Part shown: positions 34,221 to 46,259 of the stretch, in pieces
How positions within the stretch are numbered: the stretch's first letter is position 1
Layout: every line of letters begins with the position of its first letter
NCBI GenBank assembly: GCA_037903475.1
Contig: JBAJFG010000476.1
Coordinates: 806,001 to 870,000, forward strand
Origin: Ancylostoma caninum
Taxonomy: Eukaryota > Nematoda > Chromadorea > Rhabditida > Ancylostomatidae
DNA: 64,000 nucleotides
Reading direction: 5' to 3'
The notes under the pieces: model-generated
Database searches by the model: none
The model's input: only the letters and a program-made list of their open reading frames with translations
What the model was told of the DNA's origin: nothing
Program-made: the position numbers and the translations under genes

Positions 34221-37200
34221 TCATAATATAGTGCAGCATTGCTTTTTCTTTTCGTCCTGGTCCTTCGCTGATACCTCCGAATCCACTTTAGCAGTGGTTG
34301 TCACTGATGGCTTGTGCGTATTTGAAGGTTCTACTTTTTTAACCTGTAAAAAAGCTGTAGCATTTGGCATATCGGAGCAACTGACACTAGAAACTATAAT
34401 AGCATGTTATGAAAAGCGCAAAAAGAGAATGATAGATACAGAGAGAAAAGCGTCAGGAGATCTTATACACTCTGTGTGAAATATATTAGTTCCTGAGAAA
34501 AAGAAAGTCACTTCGTTCAATATATCATCGACACTAGGCCATTGTGAGGATTCATCTTCGACATGTTTGTAGAGCACCGTACCCGCTCGATCGACCAGTA
34601 CCGTTCCTCCCTTAACTAACACTTCGTTCATGTTTATAAGCATCTTTTCAATAATTTCACCTTATGCGTTATGAATGCCGTCTGGTCTTCATTTGCTTCT
34701 GACGTCTTCTTTTCAGCAGAACAAGGGCGTATTTCATCCGACCGTGACACCTCTACCATCTTGAAAAACAGGACAGTGCAAGTGAGACTTAAAGCAATGC
34801 GCAGGTGACGTACCCGAAGTAATGCATTCCATCCGGCTAGTTTTTTGGCTGGAAGCCGATGAGATTTGAGCTCCGTTAATGCCTCGTCCTCATCGTAAAG
34901 CTTGCGGAATGGAACACCAACTAATTTGATGTAAGCGCCACCTGCAATTTTTCTATTATGTAGCCAAAACGAAAATCCTCATGGTGAACAAGTCGTGGCC
35001 AAGGATTCAAACACGGGAAAGACCTTGACTTTCAGTGGCAAAACTTGCGAGTTACACTGAATTGTAGTTATGCATAATGTCTTCTCAGCCGTGAGAGTAA
35101 GAAGCGAATACAACATAGGCATATTCAGACAAGGAATGCTTGAAAAAAAAGAAGGCTTCAGTACCTTGGACCTTCTAACTATAATACAAAATCTAATTCA
35201 TCAAATTTAGGGAGAGAATTGTTAAAATATGTCGATAAATGGACATTCTCACACGGTTAATAAGAAAATTTAGACAAAGATAGACGATTATATTTGAAAT
35301 CCATAAATTCCAAAAGAAAACTGAGCTGATGTTTACAGAGGTTTGGATTTGTGGTAGCAGTAGTTGGTGCTAGCAATTTGCCATAAATTGTCCACCGCTT
35401 ATCGAAACGAGATTCGATTATGTGTTGAGGCTCCAACACAGTTCGTCCGTGCTTCAGCTGAGCATACACTCACATTACTGATAAAAAGTTGCTTTCGATA
35501 ATAATGTAGAAAGTTGCTACAAGAGCTATGATTAACTACTGGTCGATTCAAAGAAGAAGTGGCATTGGAAATGGATCAAAAACTCTCTGAATTTAGCTGG
35601 AGCTCTGCTATACAATAGTTTTCCACTGCTACGAAGCTCTAGTGGCAAATTCTTTACGAGTTTCAAATTCCAATGGAGTGCAAACAAAAAAACCTCACTA
35701 ATTCAGCTGTGCACGCAACCTGAGAGCATGACTTTAACTAGCATTGGCTTACCTCTGGAACCGATAGGAGGTCCTTTTGTGAGCAGGAACACATCGCAAC
35801 CAAGACGGTGAAATTCGGATATTTTATTATATAGTGCCAGTATGTGCTGATTGGTTTCAGGAGAATTAAATGACCTGGAAAGAGATAGTAGCAGTAAATA
35901 CATAGTATGGCATATAAAGCGGTTACAATCGCTGTCATCCACAGGTGGGCATGTGATATTGTTCACGCTTGCTCAATTATCTCTTATATTTAGTCAGAAA
36001 CCCATATTTTGTTGTGTTCCTTTTTCGGTTTTGATTGATTGATTTATTGCGTTTTATTTACGCTATGGATACAAATACAGATAAAATACGATTTCTGGTT
36101 GAGCAGTTACCATTACTAAGAAAATGTATAGTAATCATATCGGTAACAGCGAAAGAATAAAGTTCTTTTTGTTAAGACTAGGTCCTGCAGGAGGACATCG
36201 CTGGCATTAGAGCAACTGGCCTTGGAACACATTTTCGGAAATGTTAGTCATTATCACAATTTCAGCTATAAAATACACAGCTGCTTATGTTGTTTCTGGA
36301 GCGCAAGGACATTTCGTTCCTACAATACCAAAAATAGAATCGAGAAAAGCACAGAAATCTATGCCTCATCGTACTCGATTTTCGCCAAAATTGCTTTCGA
36401 GACTTTTTGACCGGAAAACAGAGAAGCAATCAGTACTCGAATTTGCTCTGAAAAGTGGAATAAAAACAGTGAACCTTTGATGTAAGCCATCGTTCTCAGC
36501 GGCATACACAGGTTTCGTTTCTGTGAAACCTTTTAACATGATTTTTGGGATGAGACCCTGCTTTTAGAATTTAAACCCTGCTTTTAAAAGTGAAGATAAT
36601 ACAGCTATTGCGTTGCTTTCACAACGTTCGTATCGATATCTCCAACAATGCCAAGTAGAGCTCATTAGATTTGGGCTGGACGATGTCCGTTGCTTCTACT
36701 CTTTCTTTAGCTCGGATGCATGAACATCCCCTCTGGGGAGGGGAGGGGATCAGACATGATGTCAGGTATTCAAGCGTTCCAAACGGTGCTCGAGCGATTT
36801 TCCACATACTGAATTCTTTATGGAATCCTTTTATCCCCTACATATGTGCAAAGTATTCGACAGGCTGCGCTTCTCTTGTATCATCACGAGACGACGAGAT
36901 CTTCCGAGGGGAGGGGGTGAACAACCCCTACGCTGAGTATGGGATCACGAGGGATCAGGCCATTCAATTATTCGTAAGTTTCACTTTTTTTGAAAATCTT
37001 TCTAGCCCGAATGCTTTAATGAAGATAAGTTGGCTCTGGATCCGCAATTGTCTGGGTGTTAATTTGCGAAGTAGCGGGATCCCGTGATCCCCTACTCAGC
37101 GTAGGGGTTGTGCATCCCCTGCCTCCAAAATATTTCCTCAACTGGTAAACGCTCAAGAGAGGCGCAGATAGTCCAGTACTTTGCACATATGTAGGGGATC

Positions 37201-38266
37201 CACAATGAGCTCAATACAAGGACAATCGCTCGAGCACCGTTTGGAACTGCTCGAATGCTTGACATCATATCTAGTCCCCCCCCCCCCGCCCTCCCCAGCG
37301 GGGATGTTCATGCATACGGGTCTTTATATTGTTATTTTCAGCAGGCCTGTCATGGATGTTCTTGCTAGAGCTTCTGCTTGATAGCTGAGATCGCGGTTTT
37401 TTCAAAATGATAAACGGGAAACGTAGTACAGCATAGATAGTTGATCAATGTTGCGCAAGTCGGCCAACGTCATTCTGAAACCTATGGCATACTCCACCGC
37501 CACAGCACCGCAGCGATGCATTGCTGTGTAGTAGGCCATAGTACTAATGCACTACATGCTTTCATACATTTGCGTTTCCATCTCTACTAAAAGTTGAGAA
37601 ATTGGATGTGGTGTTGTTTGTCTGATGGGCGCGTCTGTGGGCGGGGCCTAATAGGGCAAATCGCTACAAAATGGATCGCTGAGCTACATGTCCAGGCAAA
37701 AAGCTGCACACTTTGAAGAAAATTCACAAAGTTGATGAATGGTGAATCAAAGCTGGCTGAAAAAGGTAGGTAGCGGAGATAAGAGTACAACTATTCAAAC
37801 AATATAGGAAAAACCATCCAGTTGCTTGAAGGAGAGAAAATGTTGGATCAAATTAAAAACAGACCCACATGAAGAATTTGAAGAGCGAGTCATCCTCTTC
37901 AACAAGCATGGAAAATGAGAGTGAAAATTGATAATTTACCTAACTACTACAACCAACATCATATTGAATGGACTTGCTTTCACGTAGTGGGAGATCGTCT
38001 TGCTCTCCACTCCTAATTCAGGAACCTCTTCTGAAACAGCTCCTATTCGTCAACACAAACAAGTGAGCTTTGGATGAGGAAGTCTCCAGGTCTCCAGAAT
38101 TGGTGACATTTCTTCTCAACTACAGCAGTACAGAAGTGCATACCTTCTTCAATGTTCTTAGTACTAGCAGGACAAGGGCCGATTTTCTCGTCCAGCCGTG
38201 CTTCTATGTCATCGATGAAGGCATCCCATTCCTTCACATGGTTTTGAAGGCTTGTTACATCTGCTT
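34221..38266 (-). CDS. peroxiredoxin-like (AhpC/TSA_2, PRXL2-type) protein with CaaX end
   Basis: Six exons on the minus strand: 38144-38266, 36623-36710, 35753-35874, 34814-34941, 34512-34643, 34221-34343. Phases agree at every join, giving 237 residues; the 5' end is missing. Order: a helical lead (SLQNHVKEWDAFIDDIEARL), a thioredoxin-like strand (NELYLALLEISIRT), helix (TNQHILALYNKISEF), strand (GCDVFLLTKG), a PFRKLYDEDEALTEL helix, and GGTVLVDRAGTVLYKHVED, which matches the last strands of PRXL2/AAED1 proteins. A charged tail ends KKKQCCTIL, a CaaX box predicted for geranylgeranylation. The loop where the family has its redox cysteines reads SFNSPETNQ, with none. Introns carry a 600-bp foldback. 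The join 36623/35874 uses a weaker GTGAAA donor. Confidence is highest for the last four exons. Confidence 0.6.
36716..37315. mobile_element. 600-bp foldback element
   Basis: Ends ATGCATGAACATCCCC and GGGGATGTTCATGCAT. Arms of about 240 bp match inwards (CATGATGTCA, GTTCCAAACGGTGCTCGAG, CTACATATGTGCAAAG, CCCCTACGCTGAGTA). No coding capacity. Its left end lies 5 bp from the acceptor edge of exon 36623-36710. The right arm holds a C run of about 13. Confidence 0.8.
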
Positions 38267-38388
38267 CTGAAAAAAAAATCCAGAAAACTTCACTCAAGGA
38301 ACGGAAAGGGTAGGAAATGTTGTGGTAAAAACCGTGCTACAATGAACAATTTGTTGTTTCAAAAGCATGCCGACGAAATAGATATATA

Positions 38389-38657
38389 CAGTGGACGTCA
38401 ATGGCGGTGGCCCATTCACGGCCTCGAGAAAGACGCCGCGCAACCGCACTGCGGGCGCCATAGCCGATGTCTTCTGCTGCTCTTATGCTATTTCTAGCAG
38501 CTTTTCTACCCGTTCTAAGGATTTTCGACCGAATCGGGAAGAAAGCGCTTAGGAATAGCATTCCGGTGGCAAACGACACCGATTCCGGTGCGCGCGGCAC
38601 GGTTGCGCGGCGTCCTTCTCGAGGACGTGGATGGGCCACCGTCTTTGACGTCCACTG
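38389..38657. mobile_element. TA-flanked palindromic MITE, family M1, intact copy
   Basis: 269 bp between TA dinucleotides. Ends CAGTGGACGTCAATGGCGG and, inverted, CCACCGTCTTTGACGTCCACTG. Inner arms also pair (GGCCTCGAG / CTCGAGGACG). Other copies: 2048, 44171 and 49430. Confidence 0.85.
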
Positions 38658-38881
38658 TAACTCCGTCAACCATACGACTTGAATGATTTAAAATAATTTT
38701 AAAATAAGCAAGAAGAATTTCACTATAGCTTTCCTTGCTCGCTTTTCAATCGAAATGACATTTTATCGTTCTCGCAGGAGGATATTTGATAGGTTTAGTT
38801 AGCCCAACAGAAAGTTAAGATTTAGAATAGGGTTTTCTACGTTTTTTATTCTCCATGATGCACCTACATACGCATTATCAC

Positions 38882-38883
<2 letters not shown>

Positions 38884-38935
<52 letters not shown>

Positions 38936-38938
38936 ATA
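38884..38938. repeat. TA microsatellite, left part
   Basis: About 25 TA units with two TG interruptions at the right, ending exactly at the transposon that starts at 38939. The right part of the same array resumes at 42096. Confidence 0.9.
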
Positions 38939-40497
38939 CAGTAGCGAGCAAAAAGATTGCAACTTTTAGTTTTTCGTCTATAACTGCTTCCAAAGTAGAG
39001 CATGAAGGCTCAAATTTCTAAGAGAACTGTAGATACTCATGCGAAATAGGAAGAAGTTAGAACCTCATCACCCCGCTGATTCTGTGTTTTTTAAGAAATT
39101 TTTTTTTCTCGTAGAGATCGAGATCCGCAATTTGGCACCATGCGCAAAGTCTTTTAAAATACCGTCCATTGTTGGGATCGGGCTCCAAATTGATTGCTTG
39201 CATAGGAATCAACTCGAATTTGTTGGGAAATGTGCATGTGGTACCTACTGGCTGACATTCGCGAAGACTATGTGGAGTTAGTTCAACAGTGATGCTTTAT
39301 GGATGTTTTTGCCTCTCTAGCACCCTCTATCAGCTTTGTTTAAAAGGAATAGATGCTGCTAATGGTTTTAATAGTTTAACTACAGGTGCTAGAATTTGAT
39401 ACATTTTATTGCTCCTTCGGAATTTACAAATATCCCGGCAAATTGTAACGCAACCAATTGTGCACATCACGGAAAATAAGATTTGAATTTTTTTCTGTCT
39501 CGAGAAGGAAGATGCCTCAGCGATCCCATGAGTGGTAAAGATGCTCCAGGATTCCTAGAATATTATCATGCTCATGAGGACTCATGTCGCCTTGGATTCG
39601 ATGAGTTGGATTTTGCTAAAATGCAATGAACTCTACGAAACATCACCAAAGCGGGATACTGTGACCTGGCACTATAAAAACTGGCTAATTCAGTATGAAT
39701 TAGAAGGAACAAACTGAAAGAGTCATTTTTAAATCGAAAGGCACCGGGCGAAGGAAGGCAACTCGTAGATGGAGCAAGGGGCCACACATGCTCCTGCTAG
39801 TGACCAGCACTCTTCACTTCGAGTAGCTCTGTTTCGATAAATATAAGGCGCCATGAGTCGCCACGCACACAGTAACATTCTAGGAACCCTGGAGAATCTT
39901 CACCATCTATTTGATCCTTAAGGTATCCTCCTCCTCAAGACAGAAGAAATTCCAAAACTTATTTTCCGTGATGTGCACGACTAGGTCCACGGCAACAACC
40001 CCGAATATTTCGGAGCTGCGAGCGAGCAATAAGCTGCGTTGAAACCGAACATTTGTTGCTGAACTTACAGAACCATCAGGGGCATCCCTCCCTTTTAGAT
40101 AGAGCCGATACGTGGAGCCAGGGTGACAGTAACACCCATAGAGGATCACTGTTGAACTAATCTCACATAGTCTTTGTAGATGTCAACCAGTGATCAGCGC
40201 ATGCACATTTTCAAGCACATAAGGGTTGGCTCTGCTGCAAGGAACGAATTCGTTGTCAGATCCTAACGAAAGACTTCGTTTTATGAGACATCGCGGATGG
40301 TGCCGAATTACAGATTAAGGCCTCTGTGAGAAAAATTTTTCTTAAAAAACGTAAAGTCAATGGAGTAGAGGGGTTACTCCTTGTTTCTATCTCCCATGAG
40401 TATCTACAACTCCCATAAAAATTAGAACTCCCACGCTTTGCTTTGGAAGAAGTTATAGTCAAAAAACCAAAAGTTGCAATCTTTTTGCTCGCTACTG
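38939..40497. mobile_element. 1.56 kb TA-inserted element with long inverted repeats, no transposase
   Basis: Ends CAGTAGCGAGCAAAAAGA and TCTTTTTGCTCGCTACTG with TA on both sides. Inverted similarity continues imperfectly for about 665 bp from each end (TTTTTTAAGAAA, TTGGCACCAT, TTTTCCGTGATGTGCAC), leaving a loop of about 230 bp. Size and TA targets fit the Tc1/mariner group, but no DDE motifs were found. Confidence 0.75.
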
Positions 40498-40503
40498 TAT
40501 ATA

Positions 40504-42092
40504 CACTGCGTTTCATAACTATACGACCACCCTATTTTTTGCAGTACTAGAAGATGCAGCCGAGAAAGACTTTTTCTGTTCCAACCATCAGATTCAGAGA
40601 TAAGAATAACCTCTGAGCACCAATTTTCATTGCGCTAGTTTTCCGTTTACCTTTTAATTTTGAACTTATCAGTTCACTAAACGTTTCATAACTATACGAC
40701 CACTCGTGAACAGTTCAATTTTTTCTAATAATCTAGCGATGAAACAACACCATCTGCAGCAAACTTAATAGGCAATCAGCCCTTTAGCTTGGAAAGCACT
40801 TGAAAGAGGCGATTCAGCATACTATTCATCAGATTCTTCAAGAAATCGCTCTCTACATCTTCCCAGGCGTCGATGATTGTTGTTTTCAGCTCAGCAATTG
40901 TTTAAAATTGACGATAATTGCAGTAAACCCTCCGCGTTTGGATGCTCGATTGACTCTCCATTGAGTTCAGCTCCGCGCTGCACTTGAGGCAATCCATGGC
41001 GTTCGTTCCGCTCTCTGAAAGCCAGCTTTAGGTTGTCTGGCTGGCATGCACTCCGGCGTTAACCTACAGGACGGTCTACTTCTGTCCACGATATCCCTCA
41101 CAAATGACAGTCCCTGTCTAGGTAGAGAGTCCTGGAACTCCAGCGGGTCCATCGGACCCGAAACGAAGGCTATCTCTAGTCTGTTCTCGGCAGAAAAGTC
41201 ATTCCAAGCCATGAATGATCTGCCTCCAAAGTTGCGGCGACTGAAGGAAGTGGGGTTCTTTCGCGAACCGTTCCAGTAGCTTCTCCTCTTGTCAAGTCCA
41301 TCCAAATTGAACTTCTGCTCATCTGTGGAGATGATCTGAAAGCATTTCTCAAAGCCTCATTTGTACTAATCTGACCTAGAAAGTTATCACTGGTTTACTC
41401 CAATCTGTTGTCATGTTCCATCGAACGAATTCTTGCTGAGCCGTCCTTCAAAGAAAAATTGGACATGGAGCGCTCTTCATAACTTCTTCTACATCATTTC
41501 CGCTGCGGTGGAGCGCTGTTCACACCTTGCTGTTCGGGACAAGGAGTTTCAATTCTGCTCGGTTCTGGATGAGCGACAGGCAAGTGTAGGAGAATTGCCT
41601 GCAGATCTTCCTCTCGTCATAAGCTGTGGGAAATTTCGGCTTCTGGTATCCTTCTTCTTGTGGTATTCATCAGAATTTTACAAATAAGTGAGAGCGGGGC
41701 AGTGAGTATGGCCAGTCTTCATCCCGATGGTTCACCCACTTAGTACTGCATTGTTTGGAGGCCGGAACTGACCTTTCTCTCCTGTACTTAGGGATGTATC
41801 GCGAGGAGTACTGAGAAAATTGTGAAGCCCACCATTTGCCATCCTTGCACACCCAAGCTGTCGTGCCGAACTTCCATCAATTTTCATTATTCGTTAGTGG
41901 ACGTATAGATATGAAACGTGGGACAAGCGGTAACACCGCATTTTGAAACTCAGAAATAAGTGAGCGGTGTAGAAATTTGTGCTCCCCGGTTATTTTGTCC
42001 GCTGAATCTACTGACAACCATATAAAAATTGCAAAGTTGCTGCATAGCGCACAGCTGCAAAAAATAAGGTGGTCGTATAGTTATGAAACGCA

Positions 42093-42095
<3 letters not shown>
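40504..42095 (-). mobile_element. Tc1-like transposon with decayed transposase
   Basis: Ends CACTGCGTTTCATAACTA and TAGTTATGAAACGCAGTG between TA dinucleotides, 1592 bp. The end motif recurs internally at about 40683 (GTTTCATAACTATACGACCA), like the subterminal transposase-binding sites of some Tc families. The transposase is on the minus strand (about 40780-41880) with stops and frameshifts: STDEQKFNLDGLDKR holds the first catalytic Asp, then SRRNFGGRSFMAW, VDRSRP, and a C-terminal TIAELKTTIIDAWEDVES and NRLFQVLSK. Confidence 0.8.

Positions 42096-42147
<52 letters not shown>
42096..42147. repeat. TA microsatellite, right part
   Basis: About 25 TA units directly after the right end of the Tc1-like element; the other half of the array at 38884-38938. 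Confidence 0.9.
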
Positions 42148-42149
<2 letters not shown>

Positions 42150-42840
42150 AAGGCACATGGAAGTGTTTGTTAAGGTTCGCCACTCAGCACAGACACTATG
42201 TTGGTTTAGCGGCACCGAAACTTGCCCAGAAAGTTTGCGCTGAGTTTTTTCTCTATTCCACAAGTTTCCAAGGCGACGTTGTAATTAAAAAAAATAGTTT
42301 GGATTCACGCCTATTAGGTAAGATTCAATTTGCTAAAAATATCCCATCGCTGCAGAGAAATAAGACAGCAAATTATTACAATAGTTTATGACCTACCCTG
42401 CACACCTTTGGTGCATAGCTCAAGGTAAGGCTCCACGTACAAATGCCTATTCGGGTTTGCCACTGAACAAAAATCTGAAAGACCGTTCTAACCCTTACTA
42501 GAAAGAAGGCCGTCTTTCGAAATTGGAATTGTGTATAGAGAATAACATATCAGCCGCAACACATAAATTTCGTTTGTTTGTGTGTTTGTAGGGAGTAACT
42601 TGCGTTTCATGAGCCAACAGACAAACACATGAAATTGTATCGTGCGATCCGTAATAATCGGCTCCTGTGAGATGTCAATCTAGAAAACACAGCTTCAACA
42701 ATTTCTACGGAACTCTTTGGCTAATTTTCTACTTCTGTGAATCTTGCGGTTGGCGCTACACAAAATTCCCTGAATCAGTATTCTCAAATTACGTGGTCTC
42801 TTAGCTGCTCCTAGTATAATGAAAAAAAAACTATGATTTG
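42150..42840. other. no feature recognised
   Basis: Between the TA array and the 3' end of the minus-strand membrane-protein gene. A tandem pair of about 42 bp (CTATGATTTGTGGTTAACGG type) straddles its right edge and the last exon. Confidence 0.3.
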
Positions 42841-42843
42841 TGG

Positions 42844-45800
42844 TTAACGGGAAAAATCGGCTGTAGAGGAGACTATGATTTGTAGTTGACGGCAAAAATC
42901 AGCTGTAGAGAATAATTCGACAGCATTCGATCCGTCTGAAACAGCGTTTTTCCAGAGCTTTCGACGTCATTCCTCTGTACGCGAGGGTCTCAAAGCAATT
43001 TTAAGCACTTGCAAAGGTAGTATCAACAAAAGAGAAGTAGTTGAAATAGGATGACCACTACTGAGTGCGAGAGTAGTAAACTGAGGACGACTTATTCCTT
43101 ACCTGTTTGAGGTTCGTTTTGAACTGCTTCTAAAGCTTTGCGGAATTCAACCGCCGTCTTCACATTGAGCACCTCAAAAAGTTTCTCGATCTCCGCACAA
43201 AACTCCGCGGATATGTATCGATTTTGAATGTAATTGACAGCAAATACGACGGCCGAGTTGTGTTGGAGGAACTGAATGATACAGGCATTTACAAAATGTT
43301 ACTGATCTCCTTTGAACAGCGCTATTTTACCTCTTTATACTCGTCCAGCTTCACAGTTAGGAAAAGGATGAGGCTTTGAACTTCATCCTGTGCTGTTTCG
43401 TGAAGGTTGGCCTCCTGAGGAGGGAGGATAAGGATTTGCCTCACCTAAACACAATTGTTTGGGTGCAGTGCTTAAGTAGCGGTTCTAACAGATTATCCAA
43501 AGATGTCGTGTGTGGAGAATAATGTTGATATCATCTCTCTCCCTCTAGTACTTCTTCATTCCATAGGTTCTCTTGGAGTAATATGGTAGTTTTTAAAAAT
43601 GGAAGAAAGAAGTTCTGGAACCTTAGCAGTAGCAACAAGTGTGCCACCTACTGTTTTTATTGATATACTGAACCGTTTGTAACTAGAGGATCAGCTGATC
43701 TCCAACGCCATCATGTTTGGTTTGCGCGAATTATTTCGCAGACAATACGTCGGAGCTCGAGCCAACAGTTCAGTAGAAATTAATATTTACATATATTTGC
43801 TACTATCCAGACACGTTGAGCTTGGAGCTTGTACGTGGAGCTTGCAGGAGATCTTTCAGCACAATCAATCCCAAAATCAAGTCTGTGAATTTGAGTAAAT
43901 CGAAATCTTTATTCAGAGGTAGTGCACGAGGGTTTACCTGGATTATCTGTAAATACGTATACTCTAGGAGTCGAATATAAATTCCTGCAGTAACGACTCC
44001 AGAGAAGAACTTTATTACCATGAACGTCATTGGAATTTTTGATTCGTGCTCTCAGAGAAAAAATCGCAATCTGCAAGTTTGATATCTGTACGGACAGCAA
44101 ACGCAGAGGGAAGGAGCGCGGCTTCTGCCCGTCATTTTTGTCGCTTCGAAAAACGGTGCATCTCCAGGTACAGTGAGCGTCGATGGCGATGGCCTTTCCG
44201 CATTCTCAAGAAGGACACTGCGCAACATTTTTGCGTGTCTGGCGCGTGAGACCAACGCCCCTTTCGAGAGTGCTGCGCCCGCGGAGTTCCACACCGTTAC
44301 GATAGGAGGATTGGGAATAAAACAGATCTTTCTGCAAAAGTAATCTGAAATCTAATTCTAGAAGATTGACGGTATCATCTAACCAGAAAAGGAGAGAACT
44401 TAAAAGCTTTTTGCTTTCATTGAGGCCGAAAAAAGTTTGTAAAAGGTGTTTTGAGTGCTGTGAGGGAGTGTCCAGAGACTATACACGTTCTAAGGCTCAG
44501 CCTAACTAATAAGGAAGCGCAGGATGTAACGAACTCCCGTGTAGTAAATATGGCTTTTCTACAGAGTGTTTCCATCCGCTACAAAAGAAATGTGAAGCAA
44601 TCTTCCTCAACTTCAAAATTCCATCCTTTTCATGATATTTGTCGCAATAAAGGAGAACACTTTCTTAAACCACAATTGTTTTAGACCTTTTTAGGAAGGA
44701 CTGTAACCTATCCATATGGAAATGCTGCAAAGTAGTTCGAAATTACGGTCCAGTACTTGTCAAGAAGGGCGCGGCTCACCGGTGAGCCGCGCGGTCCCAT
44801 GCGACCAAAAAAGCGCGGCTCACCGGTGAGCCACGTGGTCGTGAATGGCTTAAGGGGGCTGCAGCGGATCACACCCTTACAGCACCACTAAACTCCTGAC
44901 ACAACCTCTCTAGAGAGATCTGGTTTAGAATCACCTTAGAAGTGGGAAGTGGTCTTTACCCATAACCATCCGCATATCCCGTTATCGTACAAGAACCGAG
45001 CTCCATGCACAGTAATTACATAATCTAGAAATGAGTCGTTTCAGGAGGAAGGAATAAGTTGGGAAATATGTCACACCGGGTAAGACGAGCTCATCAGTCA
45101 CACCGTGTGGTGTTCTTGTCCGCACCTTTCTTATGTAGTTGATTAAAGTCAGATGTTTCGAAATGAGCGAACATCCCTGCACTCATTGGCCGGATGGTAA
45201 GATCACATGGCTGTCCTCAACGCCTGATCGTCTAGCGACATCCCGCAACCACGACCATGGTTGCATTTGAATTTCAAATTGAAATCATAGCAAGAAGATT
45301 TCGCGAACTTTTAGCTCACTCAAGGCGATTTTATTAGGAGTGATCGAGTTTGCTAAGATTAACTACGACCATCGAGAATCGCGTCGGGTCATCATTTGTT
45401 AGCGACTCTACAAAAAGGTACTGCAAAAAAAGTTAGCCAGAATATACAGGGTGTGGAAAAAGTATTGATAATTTCTTCCTTATTGTTTTTGTGCGTTTTT
45501 TAGAGATGCACAATTGTTTTCTCTGTGGCCTCCCATGGCTAAATTCCCATTTTGAAAGCAATCCATACGTGTTCCAACAAGATTCAGCACCAGCCGACAA
45601 GGCTCGCCTAACGCAACAGCCACGCTAGTCTTCGCGATTTCATTTCTTCTCAAGTCTAGCCACCAAATAGTGCTGATCCACTCAATTATTCAGTATGGGG
45701 AATGTTGCATGGAAGAGCCTGTGCTAAGTCTCACATAAGTATCCCTTCTTTGAAAGCTCCTATGATCAGTGAATGAAACAATTTCGATGCGGACTGCTTG

Positions 45801-46182
45801 CGGCGCACCGTGGATGCTTTCCCACGTCATCTCTGCGAGTGTATCAAAGCAATAGGGAATCGGATCGAAAATGAGTAGCAGAATTTCAATAATTACTTAG
45901 TTGTTAATCTTACTGAATAAAAAATATTGTAATAATTATGTGAGAAAAGTTTGTTTGTGCATACCCTAAAACGGCAAAACGGCAACTAATTTCGCACCAA
46001 TCTGACACTTATGCGTATAATATAAAATATAATTTAGAATCCCTTCTCTCGTTATTGCGACAACGATTTTAAGCAAGGGAATGAAAAATCATTCATCTGC
46101 TCGGCAGCTCTGTCGTGTTGATCTTCCTTCTTACCTCCTTTTCTATGGAACAAACTGCCGAATCCATATTCTCGCCATCCAT
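42844..46182 (-). CDS. unidentified 201 aa membrane protein, seven exons
   Basis: Exons 46135-46182, 45126-45176, 44507-44558, 43938-44050, 43331-43444, 43103-43271 and 42844-42902 join in phase at every boundary and total 606 nt including the stop. The start MDGENMDSAV lies 22 nt behind a TTTAG acceptor (46205-46206), as in a trans-spliced nematode mRNA. Middle exons give YYTGVRYILRFLI and a likely membrane span FMVIKFFSGVVTAGIYIRLL; then EVQSLILFLTVKLDEYKEFL, YISAEFCAEIEKLFEVL and VEFRKALEAVQ form predicted helices. Donors GTGCGG and GTTAGG are weak, so the 45.1 and 44.5 kb exons are less certain than 43103-44050. No family recognised. Introns hold a mariner relic, a MITE fragment and twin palindromes. 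Confidence 0.55.
44171..44250 (+). mobile_element. MITE family M1, left-end fragment
   Basis: After TA: CAGTGAGCGTCGATGGCG, ATGGCC, then TCTCAAGAAGGACACTGCGC, as in the other M1 copies. The right end is missing. Intronic. Confidence 0.6.
44767..44835. repeat. twin 20-bp perfect palindromes
   Basis: GCGGCTCACCGGTGAGCCGC is perfectly palindromic and occurs in two tandem units about 44 bp apart; the second has one change in its last bases (CCACG). GC-rich islands in AT-rich intron DNA. Confidence 0.85.
45446..45878 (+). pseudogene. mariner-family transposase, 3' half, broken
   Basis: After TA a mariner-like end CAGGGTGTGGAAAAAG (45447). From 45563 the frame reads YVFQQDSAPADKARLTQQ (second Asp region), then after stops DPLNYSVWGMLHGRACAKS (third catalytic site region), LRRTVDAFPRHLCECIKA and a stop near 45878. 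The right terminal repeat is not recognisable. Inside an intron of the 201 aa gene. Confidence 0.75.
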
Positions 46183-46259
46183 ACTATCGCTCGTTTCCAC
46201 GTCCCTAAACATACAGATGTACATGCGACATGTAGAGTGAACGCATTTTGGCAAATAAC

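Noticed and set aside
36600..36630. An in-frame TGA after EISIRTL at the position where selenoprotein U relatives carry selenocysteine
   Set aside because: Sequence after the TGA does not continue the family pattern and a GTGAAA donor gives a phase-correct join to the next exon instead. No SECIS element was identified.
40967..41305. Minus frame with SRRNFGGRSFMAW as a host gene
   Set aside because: It is the middle of the decayed Tc1-like transposase between matching terminal repeats.
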